From Aphelenchoides besseyi (lineage: Eukaryota; Nematoda; Chromadorea; Rhabditida; Aphelenchoididae), in the NCBI GenBank assembly GCA_024699855.1, contig JAMPIQ010000001.1:9176001-9240000 (forward strand): 64,000 bases of DNA, read 5' to 3'. The translations under genes were made by a program, and so were the position numbers. The stretch's first letter is position 1; each line of letters begins with the position of its first letter. The notes below the pieces were generated by a model. The model ran no database searches. It was not told the DNA's origin and saw nothing but the letters and a program-made list of their open reading frames with translations. Below, in pieces: positions 12,027 through 22,213 of the stretch.

Positions 12027-13172
12027 TTATTGGCCATCGTGTAGAGTTTTGCGAATGGCTGCTACCAAGTGGTCCCATTGATTCATGTGGTTAAAACGAG
12101 CGGCGTGATTGTGCGCCCCAAACGGATCCACAATCGAAGCAGTGAATTGTTGGGCGAACTTTCGAGGTGCCGGTTTATAGTAGCTGAAGGTAAATGTGTT
12201 TTAGCTTACAAGCCCCGCCTTTAACCTACCGTAGAACATTCGAGCCATAGTCATACTGATAGCTGTCGAAGGACGCGTGGTACAACCACGAAAGGAAACT
12301 GGCGAACCTTTCATCCCGGAGTTTGTTGTTGTGGGTGGTCCAAAGTTGCACTAAACTCTCGTTTACGCGACTATTGGTTAGTCACTCACATTTCGCATTG
12401 TGGACGTCGGTTTCTGATAACGGGAGGCCGGGCTTGTATTCATTCAACTCCACAGTGAACAACCGTCTTATCGAGTGTTGTGCGACGAAATTAGAAACGG
12501 GAAGTTCTTTTGCTTCTATTTTCAAATGAATCTCAACAGCAAATTAAGACTAGCGATTTATTGATATCGACGTGAATGTAAATTACACACCCATGAAAAC
12601 CCTAGTCATCCAAAAAATGCTCCCCAAATCTCACGATGTACTGTTCAAACTTTCTGTGTCTGAGGTTATCCATCTTCGTGTGGACGCTAATGAATGTTGC
12701 TATTCAAACATTAAAAATTAGTGTAATTAGTTGTAAGTTTTCTTACCACTTCGCCCAACGTAAGCAATCATATCGTGTCGGGGTGTGTAAGCCATAATTG
12801 AATAGGCGCTACAGAATTGAAGAGTATAAAAGATCATATCTCCGACCTTGATGTTCGACGGTAGGATTTTCCTACGAACGATGTCCACCAATGTGCGCTC
12901 GGTCAATTTAATGGCCTGAAATCGAAATAAAATAAGAACTTATTCGCAATTACCGAGGTGGCCTCCGTTGGTTCTCGATCACGGAAAAAACACATATCTT
13001 CTCTGATCAACATTCTGATTCCACTGCAGCCGAAACGGGCGTACACAATGTCCAGTAGACACTAAAATTGAAAATAAGAAAAGACGTGCTGGCATGCTTA
13101 CCAACAACCGCTCGTCGTGCGAAATATTTTTACCAACAGTGATTCGTGGAACACCGGCCAATTCGTGCGTGG

Positions 13173-13183
13173 GTATTTGGATC
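13173..13183. repeat. LINE target-site duplication, left copy
   Basis: GTATTTGGATC, repeated exactly at 13623-13633 on the other side of the LINE fragment. Taking the element and one copy out restores the reading frame of the host exon. Confidence 0.9.
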
Positions 13184-13622
13184 ATGCCCAGCCTGACGTA
13201 CGGGTGTAAAACCTGGGCGCTCCGAAAAGACGCAAGACTCCGTCTCCGACGATGCCAAACGAAGATCGAGGGCCGTTTCCTGAACATCCGGCTGGGAGAC
13301 AAGAAATCGCGAGATTGAATTCGCCAACAGACGAACCTCAACGACGTCATCACCACAGTTCGAAAGCGAAAATGGCGCCACGTTCGGAAAATGTTCGATC
13401 GAGCAGCAGAAAACCGATGGGACCTCCGGCTACTCAACTGGATGCCAGCACTCCGAAGACCAACTCCCGGACGACCCGCGATCCGCTACGAAGACGACTT
13501 CCGGAAAGTAGCCGCAAAAGACTGGCGAACGAAAGTGATCACTCCAAATTGGTCCTCTTCTTTGTTGTTATCCTTCGTGGCTTTGCCAATTGAATAAAGG
13601 AATAAAGTAAAGTAAAGTAAAA
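13184..13622 (+). mobile_element. 5'-truncated LINE (RTE-like) 3' end
   Basis: The + strand encodes the C-terminal tail of a non-LTR reverse transcriptase: LTYGCKTWALRKDARLRLRR, then after an in-frame TGA TNLNDVITTVRKRKWRHVRK and RPAIRYEDDFRKVAAKDWRT. These match the well-known ending of endonuclease-RT LINEs (YG.ETW, R...WAGH, GRP...W.DD). The sequence ends in a simple repeat tail of AATAAAG/TAAAG units, typical of RTE elements. An 11-bp direct repeat GTATTTGGATC flanks it (13173-13183 and 13623-13633). It is dead on arrival because the endonuclease and most of the RT are absent. It landed inside an exon of the - strand host gene. Confidence 0.85.
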
Positions 13623-14127
13623 GTATTTGGATCTGATCCAAAATTGTTCAACGTGTGAAAATATGAGTTTTCTTTGACTTAATACGCCGAACTTCTTCAA
13701 AGGTCTGTCGACCTATTGAGGTTTCGATGCGTTCTCCTAAACCCAGTCAACTGTTCAGATTTACGTATCTTACCAGAAATTCGTGTTCTCGCGCCTATGT
13801 CGACGACTTCTTCGCATCGTAGACACATCTTTCTATGGCCCACCACAATTTCGCCACAGATCATACATCCCATTTTAACCAACCGATACAGCACTGAACG
13901 CCTTTGAGTTCTAATATACCCATCGAGAGTGTTGTTTGGGTCTTGAATATGACCGTGAAGACAAACCGCCATATCACACAACGGAATCAGGCGTAGGTAG
14001 CGATAAAACAAAACCATGTGGTAAAGATTAGGCTCCAATTTGTGGGGTTGACATATCGGTGCCAAAATTCGAATCGCCACACTTTCTATCGTAAACACAA
14101 AATCACGCGATAATCCACTTGCTATTA

Positions 14128-14131
14128 TAGC
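14128..14131. repeat. Ginger target-site duplication, left copy
   Basis: TAGC, matched by TAGC at 16629-16632 directly after the right terminus. Confidence 0.8.
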
Positions 14132-14467
14132 TGTTACGGCATTATTGTCGAATCGGCATTTTTGTAAAAATGCTGGCAGTTTTGTAGAAATTACACATTT
14201 CTACCTTAAATCTCCAGTTTTAGTTTAAATTACTAGTAAACCATTGTTAAACAATGCAATTGAACATAATTAAAAAATCGGACAAGAAACTTGATTTGAA
14301 ATCCCGCCTTTACAATGACTGCAAGCGGAAAGATGGCCGCACAATTACTATTTCTGATGATTTTTTCTTGTTTTTTTTTCATTTTGTGGTTTCAATTTTG
14401 ACTTTTAGGATTGGTATGTTTTAATCTAAAATTCGGTTTTCAAATTGCAGTTATTCAATTTTAGATT

Positions 14468-16320
14468 ATGGACACATCGGCTGATGACATTACAAACGAC
14501 CCTCAAGAAGTTAATCGTCTAGAAACGGCAACTCGTTTTGAGCCGCTTCTCAACACTTTCATTCAAAATGCTAAGTCTTGTGGTGTCAAAACAATTGAGG
14601 ATTACAAGAACAAGCTGCAAATCTTGAAACGGAAAGGAGAAGGTGTTGCAACTGAAGACATTAAAGATTACAATGTGATTAAACGGTTTGTATCTTATTT
14701 TATCATTGATGAAAATCCCAACACTTTCTAGGTACAAGCGCAAACAAATTGGACGCAAATACAAATTGTTTCGTAAAGACCTTCTTGTTGTTCGCCAAGA
14801 CAAATGTTTCGGAATTTTGTGGTCAATACACGTTGAAAAAGGACACGCCGGACGAAACATTATGCTGAAGGATATCAAAAGTCGAGGTTATGGTGGTTTA
14901 AGCAAGTAAGTTAACTAAATCGTTTCTTCAATTTTTCATTGTTTCAGCGACGTGGTTTTGGCTTTTTTAAGTTGCTGCGAATTTTGCAAGTTGAAACAAG
15001 GAAAACTCAAACGCGGGGTCATTGTGAAACCGATGGTCGAAAAACAGTTTAATGATCGTGCTCAATGTGATCTCATTGACTTTACATCCAAAGTAATTTT
15101 AATTCTTTTTACTTGTTTTATTATTTTAGCGTTTTAGCCGGACGGAGATTTCCGTTATTTACTCGTATTTATTGATCATCATTCCAAATTTGTGAATCTT
15201 CGCGCGATAAAAAACAAAACTGCTGATGCTGTCAAAGAAGAACTTTTATCAATCTTCTCAATCTTTGGTGCCCCTAAACTTCTTCATACTGATAACGGTC
15301 GGGAGTTTAAAAATGAGAAGATCGAACAAATAGCTGCTGAATGGGGATCTCGTTGTGTTCATGGCAAACCACGACACTCAGAATCTCAAGGATTGGTCGA
15401 GCGAGCAAATCGCGATATTGAAGATATGATCGCTGCTTCATTGGCTGAACGTGACTCCACTCAATGGGTTTCTGTTCTTCCAACCGTTCAATTCCAAAAA
15501 AAACACTCGATATCATTCAGGTATAAAGATGACTCCTTATCGAGCTCTTTTTGGTAAGATTTAAATCAATTTTAATTTTTATGAAGTTCACTTTCAGGTG
15601 TTGATCCAACTCCGCCTCCACTTCTTTTCAACATTTCTTCAGATGCAGACGAAAATGCTGGCGATTTGAGAATGGAAGTGATTGAAGCTAACAAACAAAA
15701 TGAAAACCGTCCAATTGTCGATGAAGTGGAGATGAAATTATACCAGATCTGCTTTCGGAATGGATCAACGACCAAATTCTCGAAGAAAGTCGAACTGAGA
15801 TTCGTCAACATGTGTTACGTGCCACGGAAAATCAAGCCGAACGAATGTTACGATCTTCTAATCGTCGGTAAACAAATGTAATTGTTTTTCATGGTCTTAT
15901 TCTCTTTTTAGATTTGCAAGAATTACTGTTGGATCAACTGTTTTGATTAAGATCGCTTCTGTTGACCGCCACCAAACCGGACCGAGAAATCTTATGGCCG
16001 TTGTAATCGAGCACAATGAAGAAAGTGATTTGTACACTTTGGGAACAAAAAATGGTCGCTTGCCGCAATTATATTCTCGTAATCAGATTGATCCCACAGT
16101 TCAACAATTCTTGTCCGTTAGTGATGTTCCTGTTTCAACTCATCGCTCGTTTCGTGCTGCTGTTGGATCACAATCAGCTACTGGTACTCAAGGTTTTCTT
16201 CATTGCTCATGTCTTACTGGTTGCCAATCAAATCGGTGCAGATGTTTTAAATCCGGTCAACCGTGCAACAGCCGATGTCACAAGTCGCATACGTGTTCAA
16301 ATAATGATCAACCCAGTTAA
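14468..16320 (+). pseudogene. Ginger-type integrase/transposase with frameshifts
   Basis: This is the transposase of the element. It starts MDTSADDITNDPQEVNRLE; small introns follow at about 14687-14731, 14909-14946, 15091-15136, 15555-15598 and 15870-15911. An HHCC zinc-binding region (IHVEKGHAGRN ... CCEFCKLKQ) precedes the catalytic core: D in AQCDLIDF, D in LLHTDNGREF, E in QGLVERANRDIED. The C-terminus has a Cys-rich CXC-like finger (HCSCLTGCQSNRCRCFKSGQ) ending at 16320. Two breaks in frame are seen. One is a run of eight A at 15496-15503 where seven would keep the frame. The other is near 15735-15760, after DEVEMKLY. This copy is therefore probably inactive, unless the homopolymer is a sequencing error. 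Confidence 0.8.
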
Positions 16321-16458
16321 TTCACTTTTACTTCATTTTTTTGTTAATTTACTTTCTTTCTCTCAGTTCGCTTATCTTCTTGATTTACTACGGTTCATGA
16401 TTTAATAATTTTTGACTGTTCGCATAAAAACTCATGATCAGCATGCTTGGTTGTCTTA

Positions 16459-16628
16459 GTTTACTAGTAATTTAAACTAAAACTGGAGATTTAAGGTAGA
16501 AATGTGTAATTTCACAAGTGTGCCGGCATATTTCACGAATGTGCCGGCATTTCTACAAAATTGCCGGCATTTTTACATTTGCGCCGGCATTTTTACAAAA
16601 ATGCCGATTCGACAATAATGCCGTAACA
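16459..16628. repeat. Right terminal inverted repeat with subterminal repeat array
   Basis: It contains the 55-bp inner inverted repeat (16459-16513), then about four tandem units around the word TGCCGGCAT, then the outer terminus. The left end (14132-14241) has the same outer and inner parts but only one such unit, so the termini are asymmetric. Confidence 0.8.
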
Positions 16629-16881
16629 TAGCTATTCGAAAGCCCTGGTTGCGGTTAGCGGCATGTGCGAGCTTGTACATTCTTTTCTGGCTAATAGTAG
16701 CATTGTTGACGAATTTTGATTGGTCCTTTTTTTGATTTGCCTGAGATGGAACCGTAAACGACCGGTGGCTGCCGCTCTAGATACCCCAACGTACCAAACT
16801 TGTCCATCGTTCGAAATGAACGCATAAACAAACGATTCGCCGGAATTCCTACGAGGCGAAGTCGAAGCGCCCGTCTCCGTG

Positions 16882-17643
16882 CTTTAAAAGCTGCAACCGT
16901 ACACAATCAACTACCCGTAAATGAATATAACGTTTTTGAAGGTGAGGTCAACTATTCTAGCGGCCAAAAACGAAAAAATTAAGCGAAATAAGGACAACGA
17001 AAAACACCCCCTTCATGTCACGGTAAGTTCGATTCAAACCAACCTCCAATACGACCGGTCCGAATCGACGAGTAGAGACCAACGGACGCGAACCTCTCAG
17101 ATAGAAGGACCAAACGGAACCGAAATAACCGATCAACACGTTACTCGAATGTCGCCCAGCTCACGGACCGTTCTATCGACGGAAAATGACGATCAAAGGC
17201 ATCATAGCAATCAAGTAAGTCTCTTGGCAATCAAAACCACCAGATCAAAAAGCAGTGTGTTTTTCTTCTGTTTATTGGTATGTAATAATGTAATGTAAAA
17301 ACGCAAGAAAAAAGTTTACACCATGAAGACGAAAGAGATCTTGTCTACGAAAAATTAAAAATGTTTGGTCGAAAAAGTTTTCACCGTTCGAATAGAGTTC
17401 ATCCACGAGAGAGTCGTCGAAAGTCGAAAAATAACGATAACATGAGCTGCAATTAGCCGATTAAAATTTTCAGCATCACACGAACCCACCATTTTCGTTC
17501 TTCCATGAAACCAAAAGAAACGATTCGTTTTTAGCGATGATCGTCGATTGGGTGTCAACGGCCTGAAGGCCGTTGAACACAAGTCCACTGACGACGCATT
17601 CGGCATCCGTTTGTTGGCCGTTGGCGTGTGCGCGAGCGAGCGC
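16882..17643. other. Unassigned region, possible further host-gene exons
   Basis: Both strands have open stretches here. On + the frame from 16921 (MNITFLKVRSTILAAKNEK) stays open for 125 codons, and a GTAAGTT donor is present at about 17023. On - a frame (16957-17139) overlaps. The upstream exons of the broken gene should lie here or beyond. I cannot decide which strand is coding. Confidence 0.3.
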
Positions 17644-18864
17644 CTAGAATTCGGTGAGTTGGACCTGAAACAGAACTTAAAATCAAATATTCATTCAGCA
17701 ACTTACGTTGAATCGGCTTTTGCACGTCCCAAGTTGCGTTCCGTCGTGAGATACGACGACAGCAGTCTCAACGGCCTCGTCTATCCCAAATACTCGGTCG
17801 AGTTCTTCTTGGATGTTGTTTCGTCGGGGTTCCGCTCGACTTTCGTTGTTTGCAGCTGTTTCTTCTCGCGGTTGCTGTAGCGACAAGTTGATCTCCGCGT
17901 ATTGCTGGAGAATGGCGAGCTGTCGTTCGGCCTGAACGAGCCCTTCTGACACGTTACCACTGCTTGCCAACGTCGGTGAAATCAAAGTCGTTCGCGATGT
18001 GCCTGAAAATATTTCAATTGAGAAATGAGCAAAACCGGAAACAAACCTTCTTCATCATCATTCACAAATAGTGACGAGTCCGCCGAGTTGAATGTCGACG
18101 GGATTGAAACGGCTCCACCGAACGTTGATGTCGATTCTGTCGAGTGTGGTTGCTGTGGTGTTGTCTCGCGTCGGGGTTGTCCTCGTCGCCTAATCGACGT
18201 CGGGTCGAGGACATATCGTCGGTCCGTGGTCGGATCAATGTAGTTTTCGAGAAATCGCGCGGCTTCAAGCTCACGCGGCGTCAACTGGAATTTTCGAGCC
18301 TTCGTCTGTAGACGACTCACACGACAGATTATGCTCGCCACTAAAACTCGATACTTAAACTCCAAGTAAGCAAAACTAACCTGACAAATTTCGAGTCGTC
18401 CGTGTTTTCAGCTTTTTGATGATTGCGCGTGCAGCTACGGCTTGGGTCTCAGTCGACCTTTGACGAGTTTGGAATATTACGGGATGTGGCCGCACTGCCT
18501 TCAACAACTCAACGTTTTCAGCCTCCGTCCACTGGAAGTTGTCTAGGTTTGTTGTCAAAGCTTTGTACTTCTGCTTGCGATTTGAGACGGAGCTCTGTCC
18601 CACTGAAATTACACATGAACCCCCCTTGGTTAAATACACTTACCAACTCTTCCAACTCTTCGTCGCTGGACGATGAAATGTACGCTCGTTGCCGTCGTGC
18701 GCTCGGCTTATCTTCATTTTCAACAACTCGTCGATCGTCCGCCGTTCGTTTAAGAGACTGATCCGCGGTCGCCGCAACTCCAAGGATATGATCCAACAGC
18801 TCCTGCAAAAAGCAACGAAATAATAGAGCAACGAAATTTCTTCACCTACCTCGTTATCCGACAT
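17644..18864 (-). CDS. Myb/SANT-like DNA-binding protein
   Basis: The gene starts MSDNE at 18864 (an in-frame upstream ATG near 19040 is an alternative). Six exons give about 330 residues. After an acidic Ser run (YISSSSDEELEEL) comes a helical segment NFQWTEAENVELLKAVRPHP, resembling the first helix of Myb/SANT-like or MADF domains, and then TRNLSVASIICRVSRLQTKA. The C-terminal half is Ser/Thr/Pro-rich with QAERQLAILQQYAEINLSLQ, a likely coiled coil. The last exon is short and ends LTEF. A transcription-factor or transposon-regulator-like role fits but is inferred. The acceptor of intron 2 must be the AG of GTGGGACAG rather than the nearer TTTCAG to keep the frame. The gene is transcribed away from the duplicated condensin fragment. 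Confidence 0.6.
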
Positions 18865-19059
18865 TTCACGCGAATGGTAAAACCGAAATGACTCGAAGTG
18901 TAGGCGCGAAAGGCCCAAACCAACAACACAAAATGCCAAACCGGCAAACGGTCTCTTTTTAATAGTCAGTGTTTTTTTTAGCTCCAATTTACGCCAAAGC
19001 CGTCGATCATCGATCCCTCTTTCCAACGTCCCAACTGCCATCACGTCGCCGCAGTTCAG

Positions 19060-21815
19060 CGAATTTGCGAGCTGATTGGTCTGACAATTAGAAACGCGTA
19101 CAATCAAGCACTCGATGACGATGCTTCAACGCACTTCTCCACTGACTCTCGACCCAAAGTTCGAAAGTCGGAGATTGCCGACGGGATGATGAGACCGCTG
19201 ATTGAAAGCTGCATTTTGGTGCAACGGAAATACGCGGAGAAGTTCATTTTGGTTCGTTTTGCTGCTTCTATCGTGCATCAGTGGATTGCAGATTTTGAAA
19301 GGATCAGTCGAAGATCGCAAAGACAAGTTCTCGCGCATGCTCTTCAACGTCTCCGAGCCGCTGGTTTGGCGGTACTTGGACGTCAGTTTTGAGTTCCATT
19401 GATGGTTTAACTTCGCGTTTCAGGCAGCGAATTGGCATGTTCGCGCGGGAGCTTATTCGGTCCAGACATTGATCTATCCGCCGTCTTGTGGAGACTCCAT
19501 TCGACAGACAGAATACATGAGCAAACATCACAACGCGTTTATTTCGGGTCTCAAAGACGAATGTGTTGACATTTGTATTCAAAGTGTCGAGTCAGCGTGC
19601 AGTGTCGTCGGTTTATGGTCGAAGGAGATCAGCGGCGATTGGGTCGAGAAGATCTTCAAGGAACTCGCTCTGCTGGCTGCTGATGAGTCGGCTGAGATTC
19701 GCGCCAAATTGTATTTGGTTGGTGTTCTTGTTGTTCTTTTTGTGACGAGTTTCTAGGGTCTCCGTCACTTCGTTACTTGTTCGACGCTTGCGATTCAGTT
19801 CGAAAGACTGTTGAAGAAGATCTGTCCGAGTGGTATCGACGATGTTTCCGATCGGGTTCGTTGCAACGTTTTCCGTCTTCTCAATTTGGTGGCTCAAGAA
19901 AACGAAGTGAGTTTCCGATCTTATTCAAGCGGATGATCGTCGGTTTCAGAAACTCAAAATCGTTTCGCATAGCGACGATAAGCCCTCGATTCTGAAGCTG
20001 CGTCCCGTTCTGTTTCGTTTGGACTTTGAAGAAGGAGAGGCGATTGAGAAGGAAATCAGTCTGCTCCTCTATCAACAGTACATCAAGGGTCTCAAGCAGA
20101 TGTCTAAGTTGTACACACGGGTCTCGCACTTCTGCAAGATCAATCGGAATGCTTGTCTCGATTTGCATCGTCTCTTCTTTACCGCCAAGATCATGGACAT
20201 TCCGCAGTGTCGTGAGTTGTCCAGCTCCACAACCTTCATTCACTTGCTTCTGTTTAGTTGCTTATCTCCGGTTTCTGTTGGACTCGGGAATGCGGGCATT
20301 CAAGTTTCTGGTCGAGAAACAAGAGGAAGTGGACGGAGAGACTTCGACTCAGCAAGTGAACGACGAGTCAGCTGAAGACCATGAATCACTGCGTGCAAGT
20401 AAGAGCATCGGCGTCTTTTGGTTTTTCAATTCGAATTCAGAATTCAACGACTTCAAAAACGTTTTGGACTGTGCGATCGTTTTGTTCACTACGATTCGCG
20501 GTGATCCGAAATTCGAGCCCGGAAATGTGGAAGCAATGCAAGTGAGCAGATTGTTCATTCTCGTGGTGGACAAAATTTTCGTTTCCGATCCGCACGGTTT
20601 CGATCGGCAGCCCAAACATCCGGGTCTCTTCGACTCGGCATTTCTTATCATGTCAACACTGCGAACTGGCGGTCAACATCTGCAACAAGTTCGTCAGGGA
20701 ACAACCAGAATGATCAAGGCCGGCCAATGCAACGTCAAGTGGATCGAGACTTTCGGATTGTTGGACATGGAACAACTGTTGAATGTGATTAGATCGGGTG
20801 AGTTCAAGTCATACATCTTGGTACTTAAGACTGATCCTCAGGTCTGAAGCAAATGGAGAAGTCGTCCAAATCCGCGCAGGCAGCAGCGACCATTCAGAAG
20901 GGCGGTCGCAATCGGTCCGAGTTCTTTGCCAACGAAAAGACTGTGATCGAAACTCTCGATACGGTTCTTGCATCACAGCCTTGTCAACAGTACATTCTCG
21001 ATGTTTGTTGAGGTTTCGATCATTAGCTGACTTCTGATTTAGACGTATATTCATTGCGTGGATCAGCTGATTGCTTCTCTGACGGAGATCAGCGAGAACT
21101 TTGTTTTGCGAATTCGTGAAGGCGAAGACATCAACACCGAGCTGCTCATCGAATGTGTCAAAACACTGAACGTTCTTCAGATTCTCAAGCACACACACGT
21201 GAGTTCAACCTTAACTTCAATTCTTATTTGAGTTTTAGGAAACAATCGGCGCGGCAGTCGACGAAGGAAAGTCGCGGAAACGCGGTCGCCATGCAGCCAC
21301 ACCGATGAGTCGACGATCGGCGGCGATGTACGAGATGCTGGACGCCGAACGTCGAACGGACCCACTACTCAGCACCATTCACTGGTTCCAACGTCATCTG
21401 TCGGCGAATGAGCGAATGACCGCGAATACGCAAATGCTTGAGGTAAGCTATTGATGCGAATCGATAGACGACCGTCGTTCAGCTCTTCTTCTACGTTCTG
21501 AATCTCCATTTTCGAGCCTACAAACATCGAAAAGCGGCAGTCGAAGAGGCGTTGAGTTTGATTGTGCAGATCCACGATGCTTATGTGAGTTCAGTTTCAT
21601 TCCCACTCTTTGATGCTCGACTGTTTCAGCGGGCTCAGCCGAACACTCGTTCCATGATCCAACTGTTCAACGAGTGTCGTCAAGTGCACGGAAAACACGC
21701 GTTGGAGTTTGCGGAAGAGAATCCACGCAATCTTTTCGATGTTCCAGAAGCAGACGAGGAAACAGAAGGCAACGAAGAGAATGAAAGGCCAATTGATCAT
21801 GAAATCGATGAGATT
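19060..21815 (+). repeat. Segmental duplication, unit 2 (2,756 bp)
   Basis: This is the direct repeat of 7170-9928, offset 11,890 bp at the left end and 11,887 at the right. Identity by eye is about 99.8% including introns. The left junctions both follow TTCAG: TTTTCAGT-CGAATT in unit 1 and CAGTTCAG-CGAATT here. Confidence 0.97.
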
Positions 21816-21821
21816 AATTAA
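19060..21821 (+). pseudogene. Truncated second copy of condensin-2 subunit G2
   Basis: It carries exons 3 to the end of capg-2 with all introns, nearly identical to 7170-9928. It has no counterpart of the first two exons. Immediately upstream lies unrelated sequence and the divergent promoter of the Myb-like gene. At the right breakpoint, new sequence supplies a stop by chance (EIDEIN then TAA at 21819-21821). Coding changes against copy 1 are Gln to Lys (20614), loss of one Ala codon in the AAAV run, and Met to Arg (21787). Unless an unseen upstream exon is spliced on, the product would lack the N-terminus, so I call it a pseudogene. It could still make antisense or truncated transcripts. 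Confidence 0.8.
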
Positions 21822-22213
21822 AATTACTGTAAAAATAAACTTTGCTATTGGCTTGTAGTCAATTATACCAATAAAAAAGAAACAGGAGGACACTTGATTA
21901 GCGCGTGGCTTCTCGTTTGATCACTTGCACAAAACCGAAACCCAAGTTACTGGCAGTTCGATTGTTCAGCCATAAGGTTGTTAATAGAAAGAAAATTTCG
22001 AGTCCAACTCCAATCGATCGACGAGAAATTCGTCTCGACAGCAATTTACGTTTTGCTTATCTTTACATCATTGGTAGCTCATTTAAGGTCCTTACTGCTT
22101 TTTGCGATCATCAGGTCATTATCCAATTTAAGCCCTTCACTTGGGCACACTCTCAGATAAAATCCGTGTACTTTCGAGCGTTTCTTAGCGACTTTTTCAG
22201 ATTTAACGGGTAA
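21822..22213. other. Intergenic
   Basis: AT-rich spacer after the duplication. An ORF at 21905-22213 (MASRLITCTKPKPKLLAVRL) has no splice or family support and probably is upstream sequence of the next gene. Confidence 0.4.

Larger units (their letters stand above)
14132..16628 (+). mobile_element. Ginger-like DDE-integrase DNA transposon, 2,497 bp
   Basis: The element starts TGTTACGGCATTATTGTCGA and ends with its inverted complement TAATGCCGTAACA. A 4-bp duplication TAGC flanks it (14128-14131 and 16629-16632). TGT..ACA ends, 4-bp duplications and an integrase of the retrotransposon/KRBA2 kind are what is known for Ginger elements. Inner inverted repeats of 55 bp are perfect (14187-14241 with 16459-16513). 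The right end carries extra copies of a TGCCGGCATTTNTACAAAA-like unit (about 16519-16605), while the left end has about one. It sits in a - strand host exon that reads through when the element and one TAGC are removed. Confidence 0.88.
12027..16881 (-). pseudogene. Broken gene with two GIY-YIG-like segments, interrupted by a DNA transposon and a LINE
   Basis: When the two insertions (14132-16628 and 13184-13622, each with one target duplication) are left out, one coding frame continues through about nine exons. N-terminal part (16881 down): GESFVYAFISNDGQVWYVGA and, after the Ginger site, FRIAIIASGLSRDFVFTIES and EPNLYH; this resembles a GIY-YIG nuclease core with its glutamate. Next comes a zinc-finger-like CMIC...CLRC (about 13850), then exons at 12770-13180 with SIMAYTPRHDMIAYVGRS, a second Y-V-G element. 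The C-terminus (12027-12540) has RLFTVELNEYKPGLP and SIVDPFGAHNHAARF; the latter also resembles the PAP-associated region of terminal uridylyltransferases. A TGA interrupts the frame near 13640 (after THIFTR). The assignment is by motif only and may be wrong. The 5' end is not defined. Two insertions and a stop indicate a dead gene. Confidence 0.5.

Noticed and set aside
13696..14098. Separate small - strand gene ending at the Ginger insertion
   Set aside because: The frame continues exactly across the insertion when the element and one TAGC are removed, so it is one exon of the larger broken gene.
19060..21821. Processed (retroposed) pseudogene of condensin G2
   Set aside because: All introns are retained and there is no poly(A) tail or target duplication.
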